The notes: generated from the sequence alone by a model not told the origin. Positions 32,723 through 42,450 are shown, counted from the first letter of the stretch. The stretch: 64,000 nt of DNA from Deltaproteobacteria bacterium UBA5205 (GCA_002412715.1 DHVP01000031.1:1-64000), one strand, 5' to 3'. Made by a program: numbers and translations.

Positions 32723-35700
32723 ATGGAAAATACCGACGCAACTACATTCAAATCTACCGCCCTCGAGATCAATTTAGAAAGAACGAAGGCAATTGTCGAG
32801 ATCCCGGAGAAATACCGGGTTTTGATGGAGATGATGGACGGACATTACGGCATCCTCAGGCGGCTTGAGGATCTCCTTATCGAGCTGAACCACCCCTTTG
32901 TCAACTGGGAATATGTCCTCGGGCAGCTCAAGAGTCTTTCCATCGGCGATTTTTATGATTTCAACCGCCTTGAAAACGGTCCCGAGGCCCTGCGTCTGTT
33001 TGCCGATATATACACGAGTACCTTCTCTACCTCCAGGGATGAGCGCGTCCAGGACAGTGCCGTCCGGTATCTCTTTGAATTCATCAATACAGTGATCGGG
33101 AAAAGCTATGAGAAGCTGGAAAGAAATATGGACCTCGTTTCCTTTGTCTTCTCATCGCTCCTTTCATTCGCGCGCAAGGGAGAACATCCCTTCCTTCGGA
33201 AATCCTCCACATATCTCAAGGTGACCCTGGGCCTTCTTCGGGAACATAACTGCTCCGTGAGCGGGGATATTCTCAAGGATCTCCTCTACATCATCTTCCA
33301 GGAAACCTATGACTTCTGGACAACCCAGCCGGACCCCGGCGAATGGTATGCTCCCGACGATGAGGATGAGGCCGCGCTTCAGGAATTCCTGAAGCTTGTC
33401 GCTCCCCTGAGCCACGGCCATATGAAGGAGCTTCTTGACCGGCTTGATACCCTCCATCATGGCAGAGTGTCTCAATCAGACTCCGCAATCTGGGATTATC
33501 TCGATATGCCCGATTACTTTCAGATCGTTAACGGGTACCTGCTGATTGCCGACGACCTGGAGCGATCAGAGATCTTTTCGGGGAGAAGCTTTCTCGTCAA
33601 GCTCGACTTTCTCTTTCATGTCATGAACGTACCGGGGTTGATCGATATTCACGCGTCGGGACTCATCGAGATCAACAGGTGTCTGGGAAAGTTTTTCCAG
33701 CAGACGAAGGACCAGGACCTGCAAGAGTTTGTAAAGAAGGTCTTCACTTCCATGAAGAGGACCATCGGCCGGAGCCAATACCAATCAAAGATCATAGATT
33801 GCATCACGACGCTTGCGAAGGGTGTTTTCGATCAGAGCAATCACGCGCTCGTGGATGCCTTTATCGAGGAACTCATCGGTTTCGGATTTCAGTATCCCGA
33901 TATCGAGGGATCCACGGCTGACTGGCAGATCCGGGCCAACCCGTCGCATATCGAAAACATCCGCTCGTGGCTCAGGATAATCGCGTTTAGACCGCGATGG
34001 ACGAAGAGGCTTCTGTCCGCCCTCGTGATCAACCTGAAACTGAAGGGAGTCTTCGTCAGGGACACCGACCTTTTTCAGAAGGAGATCTCCGCCTTCCTGA
34101 ATTCCGGCGTCACCCCCTCCTATAATCTGGTGAAGCAGCTCCTGAGACTTTTCCCGATCTTTTTTACGGAGATTGGCGCCGAGGGCGAGTTGCGGGAGAC
34201 TTCGACAAATGTCGATGAACTCTCGGTGCGGCAGGACAAACTCATATTCTATCTGAGAAAGCAGTCGCATGTGGAAAGCAACAGTCTTCTCGTCCCTTTC
34301 ACGGAAGACATCTTTCGCTACTGGGCCACGGGAGACAAATCGTTTATAAAACCACACCTTCCGCAGGAAGTTTTCGATCAGGTCCAAAATGAAGGCGAAT
34401 TCTTTGATGAACTGCACATAGTCTTCAAGAATCTTCTGATACGCGCAAAGGAAGACCCCTTAAATTTCCTCGAATGGGACGCGGCGAGGATCATAAAGGA
34501 AGTTAAGGGAATACGCAAGATCAGCGACAGGGAACGGCAAAGAGCGAGGCTCATGCTCAGATACTACCAGCTCATTTACAAGAAATATAACCATCAGCAT
34601 ATTGACCTCTTGAGAGATCTCGAGATTTCCTGCATGGTTGAGGTTCCCCGAATACGCTCATTGAAGCGGGCACTGAAGAGGAAGGACCACTATACGAGTC
34701 TTGCGGTGACGCTTGAGATGCTCTCGGCGCTCAAGGGGAAGATCCTCTCGCCGGTCAAGACGGATTACTTCGAAAACATCTATCATAAGAGGCATATAGC
34801 GGCGGGGATACCGTCCATGTACGGGACATACCGTGAAGAGAAGTTTGAGGCGATGGGGCTGACATTCCGCCTCGAAAGCCTTGCAACCATGCTTTTCGAC
34901 AAGCTCGTCGGGTCCCTTAACCTGAAATTCATTACCAAGAGCACCCTCATGAGGATCCACCAATTCCTCTGGCTCTATGTAAAAGCCCTGGATGCGGACG
35001 GCATAGCGACGGAAGGCCTCGTATCGAAAATGAGATACATCACCGCCGCCCTGCAGGTACGGCAGTTTTCCATCGATCAGTATATAGACATCTTCCAGTT
35101 CATTTCGAAGCAGATACAGGACATTATCCGTGATTACTACATCGACTCCCATACCATGAATCTGCCGAGCATCATCGGGCAGATGATGGCGGCGAAGGGG
35201 GAAGGGGAGGGCGGCCAGAACGGACAGTCCAGGCCCGAAGTCGTTTACCGGCATTCCGAGAACTTCATACGATCGATCATAGCATCGGCTTTCGGCCTGC
35301 AGGTCTTCGATAATTTCATAAACTCCATTATAAAGGCCCTCGGTCAGGAAGTGGAAAAGTTCAAAGACAACAGGCACATCCTGAACCTTGTCATGGCCTA
35401 TATCCCGGAGCTTACCATCTCCCCCATTTACAAAAAGAAAAAAGAGATCGACAACCAGGTCCTTATCGGGAACAAAGGGTATTTCCTGAAAGAAATGGCC
35501 TCCTTTGGTTTTCCCGTGCCGCCGGGGTTCATCATTACGACGGAGGTTTTCAGAGGATATGAGGCGGTCATCGGGTACAAGTATATCTTCAAGGATCTCA
35601 GTGCCCGGATCTTCAGCGAGATCCAGGCACTGGAACATGCGACGGGCAAGAAATTCGGCAACCCGCGTAACCCTCTTTTGTTGTCCGTGCGAAGCGGGGC

Positions 35701-36946
35701 CACCATCTCTTTGCCCGGGATGATGCACTCTTTCCTGAATGTAGGACTCAATGAAACGATAGCTGAGGGACTCAGCAGGTCATCGGAATACCGTTGGGCC
35801 GCATGGGATTCATACCGGAGGTTCCTGCAGACATGGGGTATGTTCCAGGGTGTCGAAAGGAACATCTTCGACGAAGTCATGAACAGCTACAAATCGCGGT
35901 ATGGCGTCACCAAAAAGATCGAATTCCAACCTGAGCAGATGAAGCAGTTGGCTCTTTCCTACAAGAAGGCCATGGAGGATCGGGGCATCGTCATCAGCAA
36001 TGATCCCCACAAACAACTCCAGGAAGCGATCATGCTTGTCTTCGGCTCGTGGTATTCCCAGCAGGCCCGGATCTACCGTCATCAGATGCACGTCTCCGAT
36101 GAGTGGGGCACCGCCGTGATCGTCCAGGCCATGGTTTTCGGGAACCTCAATGAGAATTCGGGATCGGGCGTGATCTTCTCCCGTGATCCCCGCGGCTCGT
36201 CACAAAACGTTGCCCTCTATGGTGATTTTATATTCGGCGTGCAGGGCGACGATATCGTATCCGGTCTCGTGGAGACATATCCCATATCCGAGAAACAGAG
36301 AGTTTCCGAGAAGAGGCAGTCGTTGATATCTCTTGAGAAACGTTTCCCCGACATATACGGCGAACTGGTGCGGATAGCCGAGTTCCTGGTCTACGAGAAG
36401 CGATTCAACCACCAGGAGATCGAATTTACGTTCGAGAACGCGGCGCCCAAGGGTCTCTATATCCTGCAAACCCGGGACATGGTCCAGCGGGGAGCAGGGA
36501 AAGTGCTCTCCTTTAAAGACGAACCGGAACTGGAGAATTCTCTGCTCGGTATAGGTATAGGGGTAAGCGGCGGCGCCCTGACCGGCCGCGTGGTCTATTC
36601 GGAAGAGGAGATAGAACGGTACAGGCACGAGGACACCAAAGAGCCTCTTATCCTGATCAGACCCGATACGGTACCCGACGACGTAGGAATCATCCTCAAA
36701 GTGGAAGGCATACTCACGGCGCGCGGGGGCGGCACCTCCCATGCTGCCGTTACCATTCCCCAGCTTAGCAAAGTGGGGGTCGTAGGCTTCAGCAAGCTCC
36801 ATGTTTACGAAAACGAGGCCTACAGCGTCTGCGAAGGAAAGCTCATCAAGGGAGGGGACTTTATCAGCATCGACGGCTGGACAGGCGCAGTCTATCTCGG
36901 GAAACATAATATCGAAAAAGAAGAGTCGTACAAGATAACGCTTTAA
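32723..36946 (+). CDS. Giant PPDK-like protein lacking the pyruvate/PEP barrel
   Basis: A 1407-residue protein. Residues 1 to about 900 are helix-rich with no domain I recognise. From about 915 it matches the ATP-grasp and linker parts of pyruvate phosphate dikinase: NKGYFLKEMASFGFPVPPGF, SVRSGATISLPGMMHSFLN, GTAVIVQAMVFGN and LQTRDM. The phosphohistidine domain follows, with His1340 in GGGTSHAAV. It then stops about 65 residues later, with no TIM-barrel PEP/pyruvate domain. So it can plausibly use ATP to phosphorylate its own histidine, but the acceptor is unknown; the N-terminal part may supply it. Confidence 0.75.
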   Translation: MENTDATTFKSTALEINLERTKAIVEIPEKYRVLMEMMDGHYGILRRLEDLLIELNHPFVNWEYVLGQLKSLSIGDFYDFNRLENGPEALRLFADIYTSTFSTSRDERVQDSAVRYLFEFINTVIGKSYEKLERNMDLVSFVFSSLLSFARKGEHPFLRKSSTYLKVTLGLLREHNCSVSGDILKDLLYIIFQETYDFWTTQPDPGEWYAPDDEDEAALQEFLKLVAPLSHGHMKELLDRLDTLHHGRVSQSDSAIWDYLDMPDYFQIVNGYLLIADDLERSEIFSGRSFLVKLDFLFHVMNVPGLIDIHASGLIEINRCLGKFFQQTKDQDLQEFVKKVFTSMKRTIGRSQYQSKIIDCITTLAKGVFDQSNHALVDAFIEELIGFGFQYPDIEGSTADWQIRANPSHIENIRSWLRIIAFRPRWTKRLLSALVINLKLKGVFVRDTDLFQKEISAFLNSGVTPSYNLVKQLLRLFPIFFTEIGAEGELRETSTNVDELSVRQDKLIFYLRKQSHVESNSLLVPFTEDIFRYWATGDKSFIKPHLPQEVFDQVQNEGEFFDELHIVFKNLLIRAKEDPLNFLEWDAARIIKEVKGIRKISDRERQRARLMLRYYQLIYKKYNHQHIDLLRDLEISCMVEVPRIRSLKRALKRKDHYTSLAVTLEMLSALKGKILSPVKTDYFENIYHKRHIAAGIPSMYGTYREEKFEAMGLTFRLESLATMLFDKLVGSLNLKFITKSTLMRIHQFLWLYVKALDADGIATEGLVSKMRYITAALQVRQFSIDQYIDIFQFISKQIQDIIRDYYIDSHTMNLPSIIGQMMAAKGEGEGGQNGQSRPEVVYRHSENFIRSIIASAFGLQVFDNFINSIIKALGQEVEKFKDNRHILNLVMAYIPELTISPIYKKKKEIDNQVLIGNKGYFLKEMASFGFPVPPGFIITTEVFRGYEAVIGYKYIFKDLSARIFSEIQALEHATGKKFGNPRNPLLLSVRSGATISLPGMMHSFLNVGLNETIAEGLSRSSEYRWAAWDSYRRFLQTWGMFQGVERNIFDEVMNSYKSRYGVTKKIEFQPEQMKQLALSYKKAMEDRGIVISNDPHKQLQEAIMLVFGSWYSQQARIYRHQMHVSDEWGTAVIVQAMVFGNLNENSGSGVIFSRDPRGSSQNVALYGDFIFGVQGDDIVSGLVETYPISEKQRVSEKRQSLISLEKRFPDIYGELVRIAEFLVYEKRFNHQEIEFTFENAAPKGLYILQTRDMVQRGAGKVLSFKDEPELENSLLGIGIGVSGGALTGRVVYSEEEIERYRHEDTKEPLILIRPDTVPDDVGIILKVEGILTARGGGTSHAAVTIPQLSKVGVVGFSKLHVYENEAYSVCEGKLIKGGDFISIDGWTGAVYLGKHNIEKEESYKITL

Positions 36947-37013
36947 AAAATGTTCACGGTCGAGTTTCGGGTTCGGGCAAAAGCGAAAGACGAAGGCTAA
37001 AGAGAGCATCGAT

Positions 37014-37052
37014 AAAAAACGACCCCGACTTACATCGGGGTCGCTGTTTTTT
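37014..37052. terminator. Bidirectional intrinsic terminator
   Basis: CGACCCCGA (37020-37028) pairs with TCGGGGTCG (37035-37043), six-base loop, flanked by A residues on the left and T residues on the right. It serves the dikinase-like gene and the convergent GAPDH gene. Confidence 0.88.
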
Positions 37053-37073
37053 CCGGAAACGTGAAGCTGACCG

Positions 37074-38351
37074 TTAGGCCATACTCTTGTGCACGTATAC
37101 GGCGAGGTCGCCCATTCTGTTGGTGTAGCTGCCATATTCGTTGTCGTACCATCCGAAGATCTTTGCGTGGACAACGGGAACTCTCATATTGCCCTGCGGC
37201 ACGGCCTTGAGAAGCTCTTCCGGGACGTTGGGGATACCGGCGACATCAACATCGATGAAGGCTGTTCTGGTGTGGTTGAACTGGCCTTCGATGACGATCG
37301 CTGCATCCGTTCCGATGAGGTCCGTGGAGACGTTCTGTTCCATGGTGAAAATGACCAGATGTTCCGGATCGTTATCAGCGGCCCTCTGATAGATGTCATT
37401 GAGCATTTTGGTGGTCACGGCTTCTTTCTTCCCGTCTGCGCCGGTTCGGACCTGAAAAGTGAGGTTGAGAACGATCAATGATTCCGTATTCGTCGGCACC
37501 CGTATTGAATCCGCCATGAATCCGATATCCTTTACCTCGGGTATGACCTGAATGAGAGCCGCCGCGGCGTTCGTGGACGTAAGAATGATGTTGTTGAGGG
37601 TGCTTCTATTCTTCCTCAAGTCCTTTTCGCCCGCCTTCGGGGTCTTGTCCAGGATGCTCTGCGAATTGGTCACCGCGTGGATCGTGGACATGGACGCCGT
37701 GAGGATCTTGCTTGTCGCCGCGTTGTTCAGGAGCGGTTTGATCATGTGTGCAAGGCCCGTCGTGGTGCACGATGCGGCGGAGACTATCTTGTGTTTTTTG
37801 TAGTCAAAAGCTGTGTGGTTGATGCCGTAAATGAGCGTCACCGCATCGTCGGGAATGGACAATGCCTTGTTCTTTATCTTGAAGGCCGACGAATTGATAA
37901 CTGCCTTTGCGCCGCTCGCCAGGTGTCCTTTCAGAGCCCCACCCTTGTCATCTGCTGCGATTGTCGGGTCCTGGAATTTGCCCGTGCACTCAACGACGAG
38001 GTCTACCGAGTGATCCCGCCACGCGATCTCGGCGGGGTTCCGGTTTTCGCGGAGGATCGTGACCGGGATGCCGTCGATAAGGAGCTTCCCTTTCTTTTCG
38101 TCGACGATCTCGATAATCCTCTTCGATTTGATCCCATAGAGAAAACGGTGAATGCTTCCGTACGTTGCGTCTTTCTCGATGACCTGGGCTATAGCGGGAA
38201 GACCGTTGCCGACGTCACGACCGAGATTGACAATAATTTCCTGAAAGTATTTCCGGCCGACATGGTGCCAGAGCGTCAGCTTTCCTATCCTTCCAAGGCT
38301 GTTGATTCCTAGAACGGGGCGTTTGTTTTCGAAGACTTCAACTTTACCCAT
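37074..38351 (-). CDS. gap: Glyceraldehyde-3-phosphate dehydrogenase, enlarged form
   Basis: A 425-residue protein, about 90 longer than the usual 335. The NAD loop reads GINSLGRIGK; the catalytic pair is Cys195 in SAASCTTT and His225 in STIHAVTNS; and the C-terminus has WYDNEYGSYTNRMGD. The extra length lies mainly in the N-terminal half (about residues 1-15 and 45-95) and around 315-365. RBS ACAGGAGGTAACACC. Its own promoter is at 38498-38526. Whether it serves glycolysis or gluconeogenesis cannot be told; with the GapN-type enzyme it makes two routes from glyceraldehyde-3-phosphate. Confidence 0.85.
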   Translation of the reverse strand: MGKVEVFENKRPVLGINSLGRIGKLTLWHHVGRKYFQEIIVNLGRDVGNGLPAIAQVIEKDATYGSIHRFLYGIKSKRIIEIVDEKKGKLLIDGIPVTILRENRNPAEIAWRDHSVDLVVECTGKFQDPTIAADDKGGALKGHLASGAKAVINSSAFKIKNKALSIPDDAVTLIYGINHTAFDYKKHKIVSAASCTTTGLAHMIKPLLNNAATSKILTASMSTIHAVTNSQSILDKTPKAGEKDLRKNRSTLNNIILTSTNAAAALIQVIPEVKDIGFMADSIRVPTNTESLIVLNLTFQVRTGADGKKEAVTTKMLNDIYQRAADNDPEHLVIFTMEQNVSTDLIGTDAAIVIEGQFNHTRTAFIDVDVAGIPNVPEELLKAVPQGNMRVPVVHAKIFGWYDNEYGSYTNRMGDLAVYVHKSMA

Positions 38352-38497
38352 GGTGTTACCTCCTGTGTGTAATGCGAAACCTGGTCGATGTGGGATTTAT
38401 GCTCATCTTATGAAAGGGTTCTCCCTTTTGAAACGAGAGACATGCTTTGATATACTTACTATAACTTGAAAGGCTTACATACCTCTCTGGAACTCCA

Positions 38498-38526
38498 ATA
38501 TTACCAGAATTCCACCCCCAAGTCAA
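38498..38526 (-). promoter_or_regulatory. Minus-strand promoter for gap
   Basis: On the minus strand TTGACT (38526-38521) and TAATAT (38503-38498) are 17 bases apart, leaving a leader of about 140 bases before gap. Confidence 0.6.
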
Positions 38527-38588
38527 CGAAGCCGAAGTCGATCACAACGTCTTAGCAAGCAACTACAGGGCGCGAGCAATGGTTTTTA

Positions 38589-38617
38589 TTGAAATCGACC
38601 CGAGAAATGTTTATAAT
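38589..38617 (+). promoter_or_regulatory. Promoter for tRNA-Arg
   Basis: TTGAAA (38589-38594) and TATAAT (38612-38617), 17-base spacer, ending 14 bases before the mature tRNA. Confidence 0.75.
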
Positions 38618-38631
38618 CAACACCTAAACTT

Positions 38632-38705
38632 GCCCCCGTAGCTCAGGTGGATAGAGCAATGGATTCCTAATCCATGTGCCGCATGTTCGAGTCATGCCGG
38701 GGGCA
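38632..38705 (+). tRNA. tRNA-Arg (anticodon CCT)
   Basis: A 74-base cloverleaf: acceptor GCCCCCG (38632-38638) with CGGGGGC (38698-38704), discriminator A. Anticodon stem ATGGA/TCCAT with loop TTCCTAA, giving CCT, which reads AGG. CCA is not encoded. Confidence 0.95.
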
Positions 38706-38897
38706 TTTGGTTTTATTAGAGATTTCGATTATTTCTTCCCGCGGCTTAGCGACCCTTTGCAGCGACCCCATCTGTAGAAGCTCCTGATATCGTTATGCTT
38801 ATTTTGCCAGGAAAGTCCAGGAAATATGCTGATTCATGCGGCGCATGTTCAGTGGTGCCGGGGCTTTGAGTTTATCAGGGTTTTGCCTATATCTTTT
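38706..38897. other. Non-coding stretch with a tRNA-Arg remnant
   Basis: No gene is seen. Positions 38833-38866 resemble the 3' part of the upstream tRNA-Arg: about 29 of 36 aligned bases match with two single-base gaps, including GCGCATGTTC and GTGCCGGGGC. It looks like an eroded attachment-site or tRNA duplication. Confidence 0.45.
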
Positions 38898-41051
38898 TCA
38901 TACCACCGTTCCTATCGGCAGCCGTCGGATCCGCCGGCCGGTGGCGCTGAAAATGGCGTTGGCGACTGCGGGGGCTATGGGCGGCACGCCCGGTTCCCCT
39001 ACACCGCCCGGATCCTCCTTGCTCTCAACGATATAAACCTCTATCAGGGGCATCTCATCCATACGCAGGACTGGATAGGTGTCGAAGTTGCTCTGCCGGA
39101 CTCTGCCGTCCTCAAGCGTGATGGCCTCATGCAGGGCAGCAGACAGGCCGAAGGCGATGCTGCCTTCCATCTGGGCGTTGATCGTGGAGGGATTGACCGT
39201 ACGGCCGCAATCTACCGCACAGACCACCCGATGGACCATCACCTTCCCGTCCGGTGAAACTGAGACTTCGGCAACCTCGGAGACGAAACTTCCGTAAGAT
39301 TCGCACATTGCGATACCCCGGGCGCGGCCTGACGGCAGAGGGCTGCCCCAACCGGCCTTTTGCGCGGCAAGATCGAGGACACCGAGATGGCGTGGATGGT
39401 CTTTGAGAAGAGCACGGCGGAATTGGTAGGGGTCCCTGCGCGTCGCGTGCGCTATTTCGTCCATGAAGCTCTCGATCATGAACCCGTTCTGTGAGTGGCC
39501 GACAGAGCGCCACCACTGGACGGGCACACCGACCACGGGACTGTGAAGGTCAACCAGCAGATTGGGGATCTCGTAAGCGATGTCGGCTGCGCCATCCACC
39601 GACGTTGCGTCAACCCCGTCCTTTATCAGCCGCCGGGCATAGGCAGTGCCTGTCATGATGGATTGTCCGACGAGCCGCTGGTGCCATGCCGTCAGGTCCC
39701 CCGATTTGTCGATGCCCGCGGAAAACCTGGAATACCAGAACGGACGGTAGTATCCGCCGCTCATATCGTCCTCGCGGGTCCAGACAACTTTTACGGGTTT
39801 CTTGATTGCCCGGGCTACCTCGGCCGCCATGACGACAAAATCGGAGTGCGGGTTTCCCCGCCTTCCGAAACCACCGCCAAGATAGGTGGTGTGGAGGAAT
39901 ACTTGTTCGGGCCTAAGGCCGACAACGGCGGCGGCGGCGGCGCGGTGAAGCGTCTGGGCCTGTGTGCCCACCCAGATATCACACCTGTCATCCTTGAGAT
40001 CTATGGCGCAGTTCAGGGGTTCCATATTCGCGTGGGCGAGGTAGGGCACTTCGTAGGAGGCGGTGAGTCTGTGCGCCGCGGATACCAGGGCCGTGCCGAA
40101 ATTGCCCTTGTCGCGGGCCACTTTCCCGGCGTTCTGAGCCAGTGTGGCATAGTGCTGACGAATAGTATTGGTTGAGATCTCCGTATGAGGCCCTTCGTCC
40201 CAGGCAATATCCAGCACATCCCTTCCTTTCATGGCGGCCCAGAATCCTTCAGCGATGACGGCCACCCCCGAGTCGGTCTTGACCACCTCGGCGACGCCGG
40301 GAACGGCCAAAGCCCTTGCGGCATCGAGACTCTTAACGGTTCCGCCAAAGAAGGGTGGCCGCTCAATAACGGCAGTCAACATTCCGGGGGTTTTCACGTC
40401 GAGGCCGAAGACCGCGGTGCCGTCCACCTTTGTCTTCGCATCAAGGCGCGCCACGGGTTTTCCGATGATCGTGAAGGCAGAGGGGTCCTTGAGGGGAACT
40501 TTGAGGGGGACGGGCATCCCGGCGGCCTTTTCGGCAAGTTCTCCATAAGAGAGCTTCCTTCCGCTGTCGTGAAATACCATCCCATTATCGGCGTGGCAAC
40601 GAGCCTTTGGGACCCCCCAGATGTCGGCCGCAGCCTCAAGGAGCATTTCCCTGGCAGCAGCGCCGACGGTACGCAAACGCTCCCATTCGGTACGAACGCT
40701 CATGCTGCCCCCCGTCATCTGCATGCCCGTAAGGGGGTTATTGTAGACCGCCGCAACGGGGGCAGGCTCCACCCTGATCTGTTTCCAGTCACACTCGAGT
40801 TCCTCCGCGATGAGCATGGGTAATGACGTATAGACCCCCTGACCCATTTCGGATTTGTTAATTATCATGGTGACCGTGCCGTCGGGGCCTATCCGGAGAA
40901 AGTCCGCGGGCGTGGATTCACTCCCGGACGGGATCGAGGAGCCAAAGCGCTGGGAAGGACCTGTTTGTGAGAGGCTGAAGGCGAGGATTAGACCTCCTGC
41001 GAGGGATGTTTCCAGAAAACGGTTACGACGCACATTGACGATATTTTTCAT
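38898..41051 (-). CDS. iorB: Molybdopterin subunit of an isoquinoline-1-oxidoreductase-type hydroxylase
   Basis: A 717-residue xanthine-oxidase-family large subunit. The N-terminus has RRNRFLETSLAGG before a hydrophobic run, a Tat signal, so the folded enzyme is exported or membrane-facing. Molybdopterin-binding motifs are visible: GGGFGRRG and, near the end, the catalytic glutamate region GVGEPGVPPIAPAV. The start at 41051 (RBS AGGGGTGAAA) follows the small subunit stop by 2 bases. Such enzymes hydroxylate N-heteroaromatics or oxidise aldehydes; the substrate is not determined. No FAD subunit and no cytochrome gene is beside it. Confidence 0.85.
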   Translation of the reverse strand: MKNIVNVRRNRFLETSLAGGLILAFSLSQTGPSQRFGSSIPSGSESTPADFLRIGPDGTVTMIINKSEMGQGVYTSLPMLIAEELECDWKQIRVEPAPVAAVYNNPLTGMQMTGGSMSVRTEWERLRTVGAAAREMLLEAAADIWGVPKARCHADNGMVFHDSGRKLSYGELAEKAAGMPVPLKVPLKDPSAFTIIGKPVARLDAKTKVDGTAVFGLDVKTPGMLTAVIERPPFFGGTVKSLDAARALAVPGVAEVVKTDSGVAVIAEGFWAAMKGRDVLDIAWDEGPHTEISTNTIRQHYATLAQNAGKVARDKGNFGTALVSAAHRLTASYEVPYLAHANMEPLNCAIDLKDDRCDIWVGTQAQTLHRAAAAAVVGLRPEQVFLHTTYLGGGFGRRGNPHSDFVVMAAEVARAIKKPVKVVWTREDDMSGGYYRPFWYSRFSAGIDKSGDLTAWHQRLVGQSIMTGTAYARRLIKDGVDATSVDGAADIAYEIPNLLVDLHSPVVGVPVQWWRSVGHSQNGFMIESFMDEIAHATRRDPYQFRRALLKDHPRHLGVLDLAAQKAGWGSPLPSGRARGIAMCESYGSFVSEVAEVSVSPDGKVMVHRVVCAVDCGRTVNPSTINAQMEGSIAFGLSAALHEAITLEDGRVRQSNFDTYPVLRMDEMPLIEVYIVESKEDPGGVGEPGVPPIAPAVANAIFSATGRRIRRLPIGTVV

Positions 41052-41053
41052 TT

Positions 41054-41512
41054 TCACCCCTGTCGCATGGCAGCTGCGCGGTGGATCGCACGGCGAATGC
41101 GCTGGTAGGTCCCGCATCTGCAGATAATTCCCGACATGGCCCTATCTATATCGGCGTCATCGGGTCTGGGGTTTGCGGCGAGAAGAGCCGCCGCGGCCAT
41201 GATCTGGCCCGATTGACAGTACCCGCATTGAGGGACGTCCTCTTCCACCCATGCCTTCTGTACCGGATGGAGCCCACCGGCAGAGAGCCCCTCGATAGTC
41301 ACGATGTCTTTACCTGCGGCGGAGGCGACGGGAATTGCACAGGACCGTACCGCCTGGCCATCCATATGAACGGTACAGGAGCCGCACCGGCCGATACCAC
41401 ACCCGTATTTGGTTCCCATGAGGCCGAGATCGTCCCTCAGTACCCATAACAACGGGGTGTCGGGCAGGGCATCGACCTCGTACATCTTCCCGTTCACTTT
41501 CAATGAGATCAT
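41054..41512 (-). CDS. iorA: [2Fe-2S] subunit of the isoquinoline-1-oxidoreductase-type hydroxylase
   Basis: A 152-residue protein with two [2Fe-2S] clusters: the plant-ferredoxin-type YGCGIGRCGSCTVH with a later cysteine in RSCAIP, and the C-terminal four-helix cluster CGYCQSGQ and CRCGTYQRIRRAI. ATG 41512 is preceded by CACGGGGAGGCTGCC. It lacks its own Tat signal, so it is probably co-exported with the large subunit. Two bases separate its stop from iorB. Confidence 0.9.
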   Translation of the reverse strand: MISLKVNGKMYEVDALPDTPLLWVLRDDLGLMGTKYGCGIGRCGSCTVHMDGQAVRSCAIPVASAAGKDIVTIEGLSAGGLHPVQKAWVEEDVPQCGYCQSGQIMAAAALLAANPRPDDADIDRAMSGIICRCGTYQRIRRAIHRAAAMRQG

Positions 41513-41870
41513 GGCAGCCTCCCCGTGGGGTTTATGACGCCGCAGAAACCAGCGGACCGCGCCTGTGCCTTGCCCGACAGTTTTCCACCGCGTTCTTGCG
41601 TAAGGGAAACCTATACATCGCGCCACTGCGTGTCCAGTCGGGCAGGGTGGCAATTCCGTGCGGATGTTTGCCAGAAGCCCACTTGTGGTTGAAGCACTTT
41701 TTGAAAGACCTCCTGCTGTCCCGGTGGCGCTTATGGAAACGCCCGATCGGTTCGATAAAACTGATACCACGTATGGGACTCACACGTGAATTTGCCGGGG
41801 CAGCGTTGTTGAGAGTCAAGCATGTCATACAAGTTCCCGGTTATATGTAACAATTCTATACAAAAATTTA
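41513..41870. other. 358-base stretch without a supported gene
   Basis: Open frames exist on both strands, but none has a ribosome site, recognised motif or family resemblance. The GC-rich part may be a remnant; the 3' end is AT-rich and leads into the promoter at 41871. Confidence 0.5.
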
Positions 41871-41899
41871 TTGAAATCGATAAAATGCTGTGCTATAAA
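41871..41899 (+). promoter_or_regulatory. Promoter for the small exported-protein gene
   Basis: TTGAAA (41871-41876) and TATAAA (41894-41899), 17-base spacer, followed 32 bases later by the ATG. Confidence 0.7.
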
Positions 41900-41930
41900 A
41901 AGAAAAGGTATGAAGAAAAGGGGGTAACAT

Positions 41931-42260
41931 ATGAAAAAAGTTGCAATATTTATTCTGGTCGCTGCCTTTTCGCTTGGTTTGTTCGCGCTTCCCGCATTCG
42001 CCGGAGACGACATGGAGAAGCCTGACTACCGGGGAACCGGTAAGGGTGATGCAATGCTCTTTGACCTTATAGTGCTGAGGCCTCTCGGGATTGCCAGTAT
42101 TGGTCTGGGTTTCGCGGCAACTGTCGTGGCTTTACCCTTTTCCATAATAGCCAACAACACACGTGAAGTCGGCGATGCCATGCTTACCGAGACTACGAAC
42201 TACACCTTTGTGAGACCACTCGGCGAGGTGTTTCCGTCGCAATCTATGCTGGATCGCTAG
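41931..42260 (+). CDS. Small exported or inner-membrane protein, unknown function
   Basis: A 109-residue protein. A signal peptide ends at FAGDD (about residue 25). The rest contains one hydrophobic segment (GIASIGLGFAATVVALPF) flanked by LRPLG and FVRPLGEV, a repeated RPLG pattern also seen in short unannotated proteins of related anaerobes. RBS AAGGGGGTAACAT. Its own promoter lies just upstream, so it is monocistronic. No function can be given. Confidence 0.6.
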   Translation: MKKVAIFILVAAFSLGLFALPAFAGDDMEKPDYRGTGKGDAMLFDLIVLRPLGIASIGLGFAATVVALPFSIIANNTREVGDAMLTETTNYTFVRPLGEVFPSQSMLDR

Positions 42261-42450
42261 GATTGCCGCCGCAGACAATGGCCGTACCTTTCAATGGAAT
42301 TGCCTTGCGGCGTGGTTCCGATCGCACAGCGACTTTCTGTTCCACAAGGTTGCAGTACTTCCTTTTTACCGGAATTAAAGAACGTGAAACAATAATCGAT
42401 AAGTACAGGTACCGGGATTCCGGCGCCATTACTCTTTAAGGAGATGCACC

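Noticed and set aside
34658..35728. 356-codon antisense frame in the dikinase-like gene
   Set aside because: The plus strand carries clear dikinase motifs; the antisense frame is a codon-bias shadow.
41532..41828. 98-codon minus frame before iorA as a gene
   Set aside because: No ribosome site, no motif and poor codon pattern.
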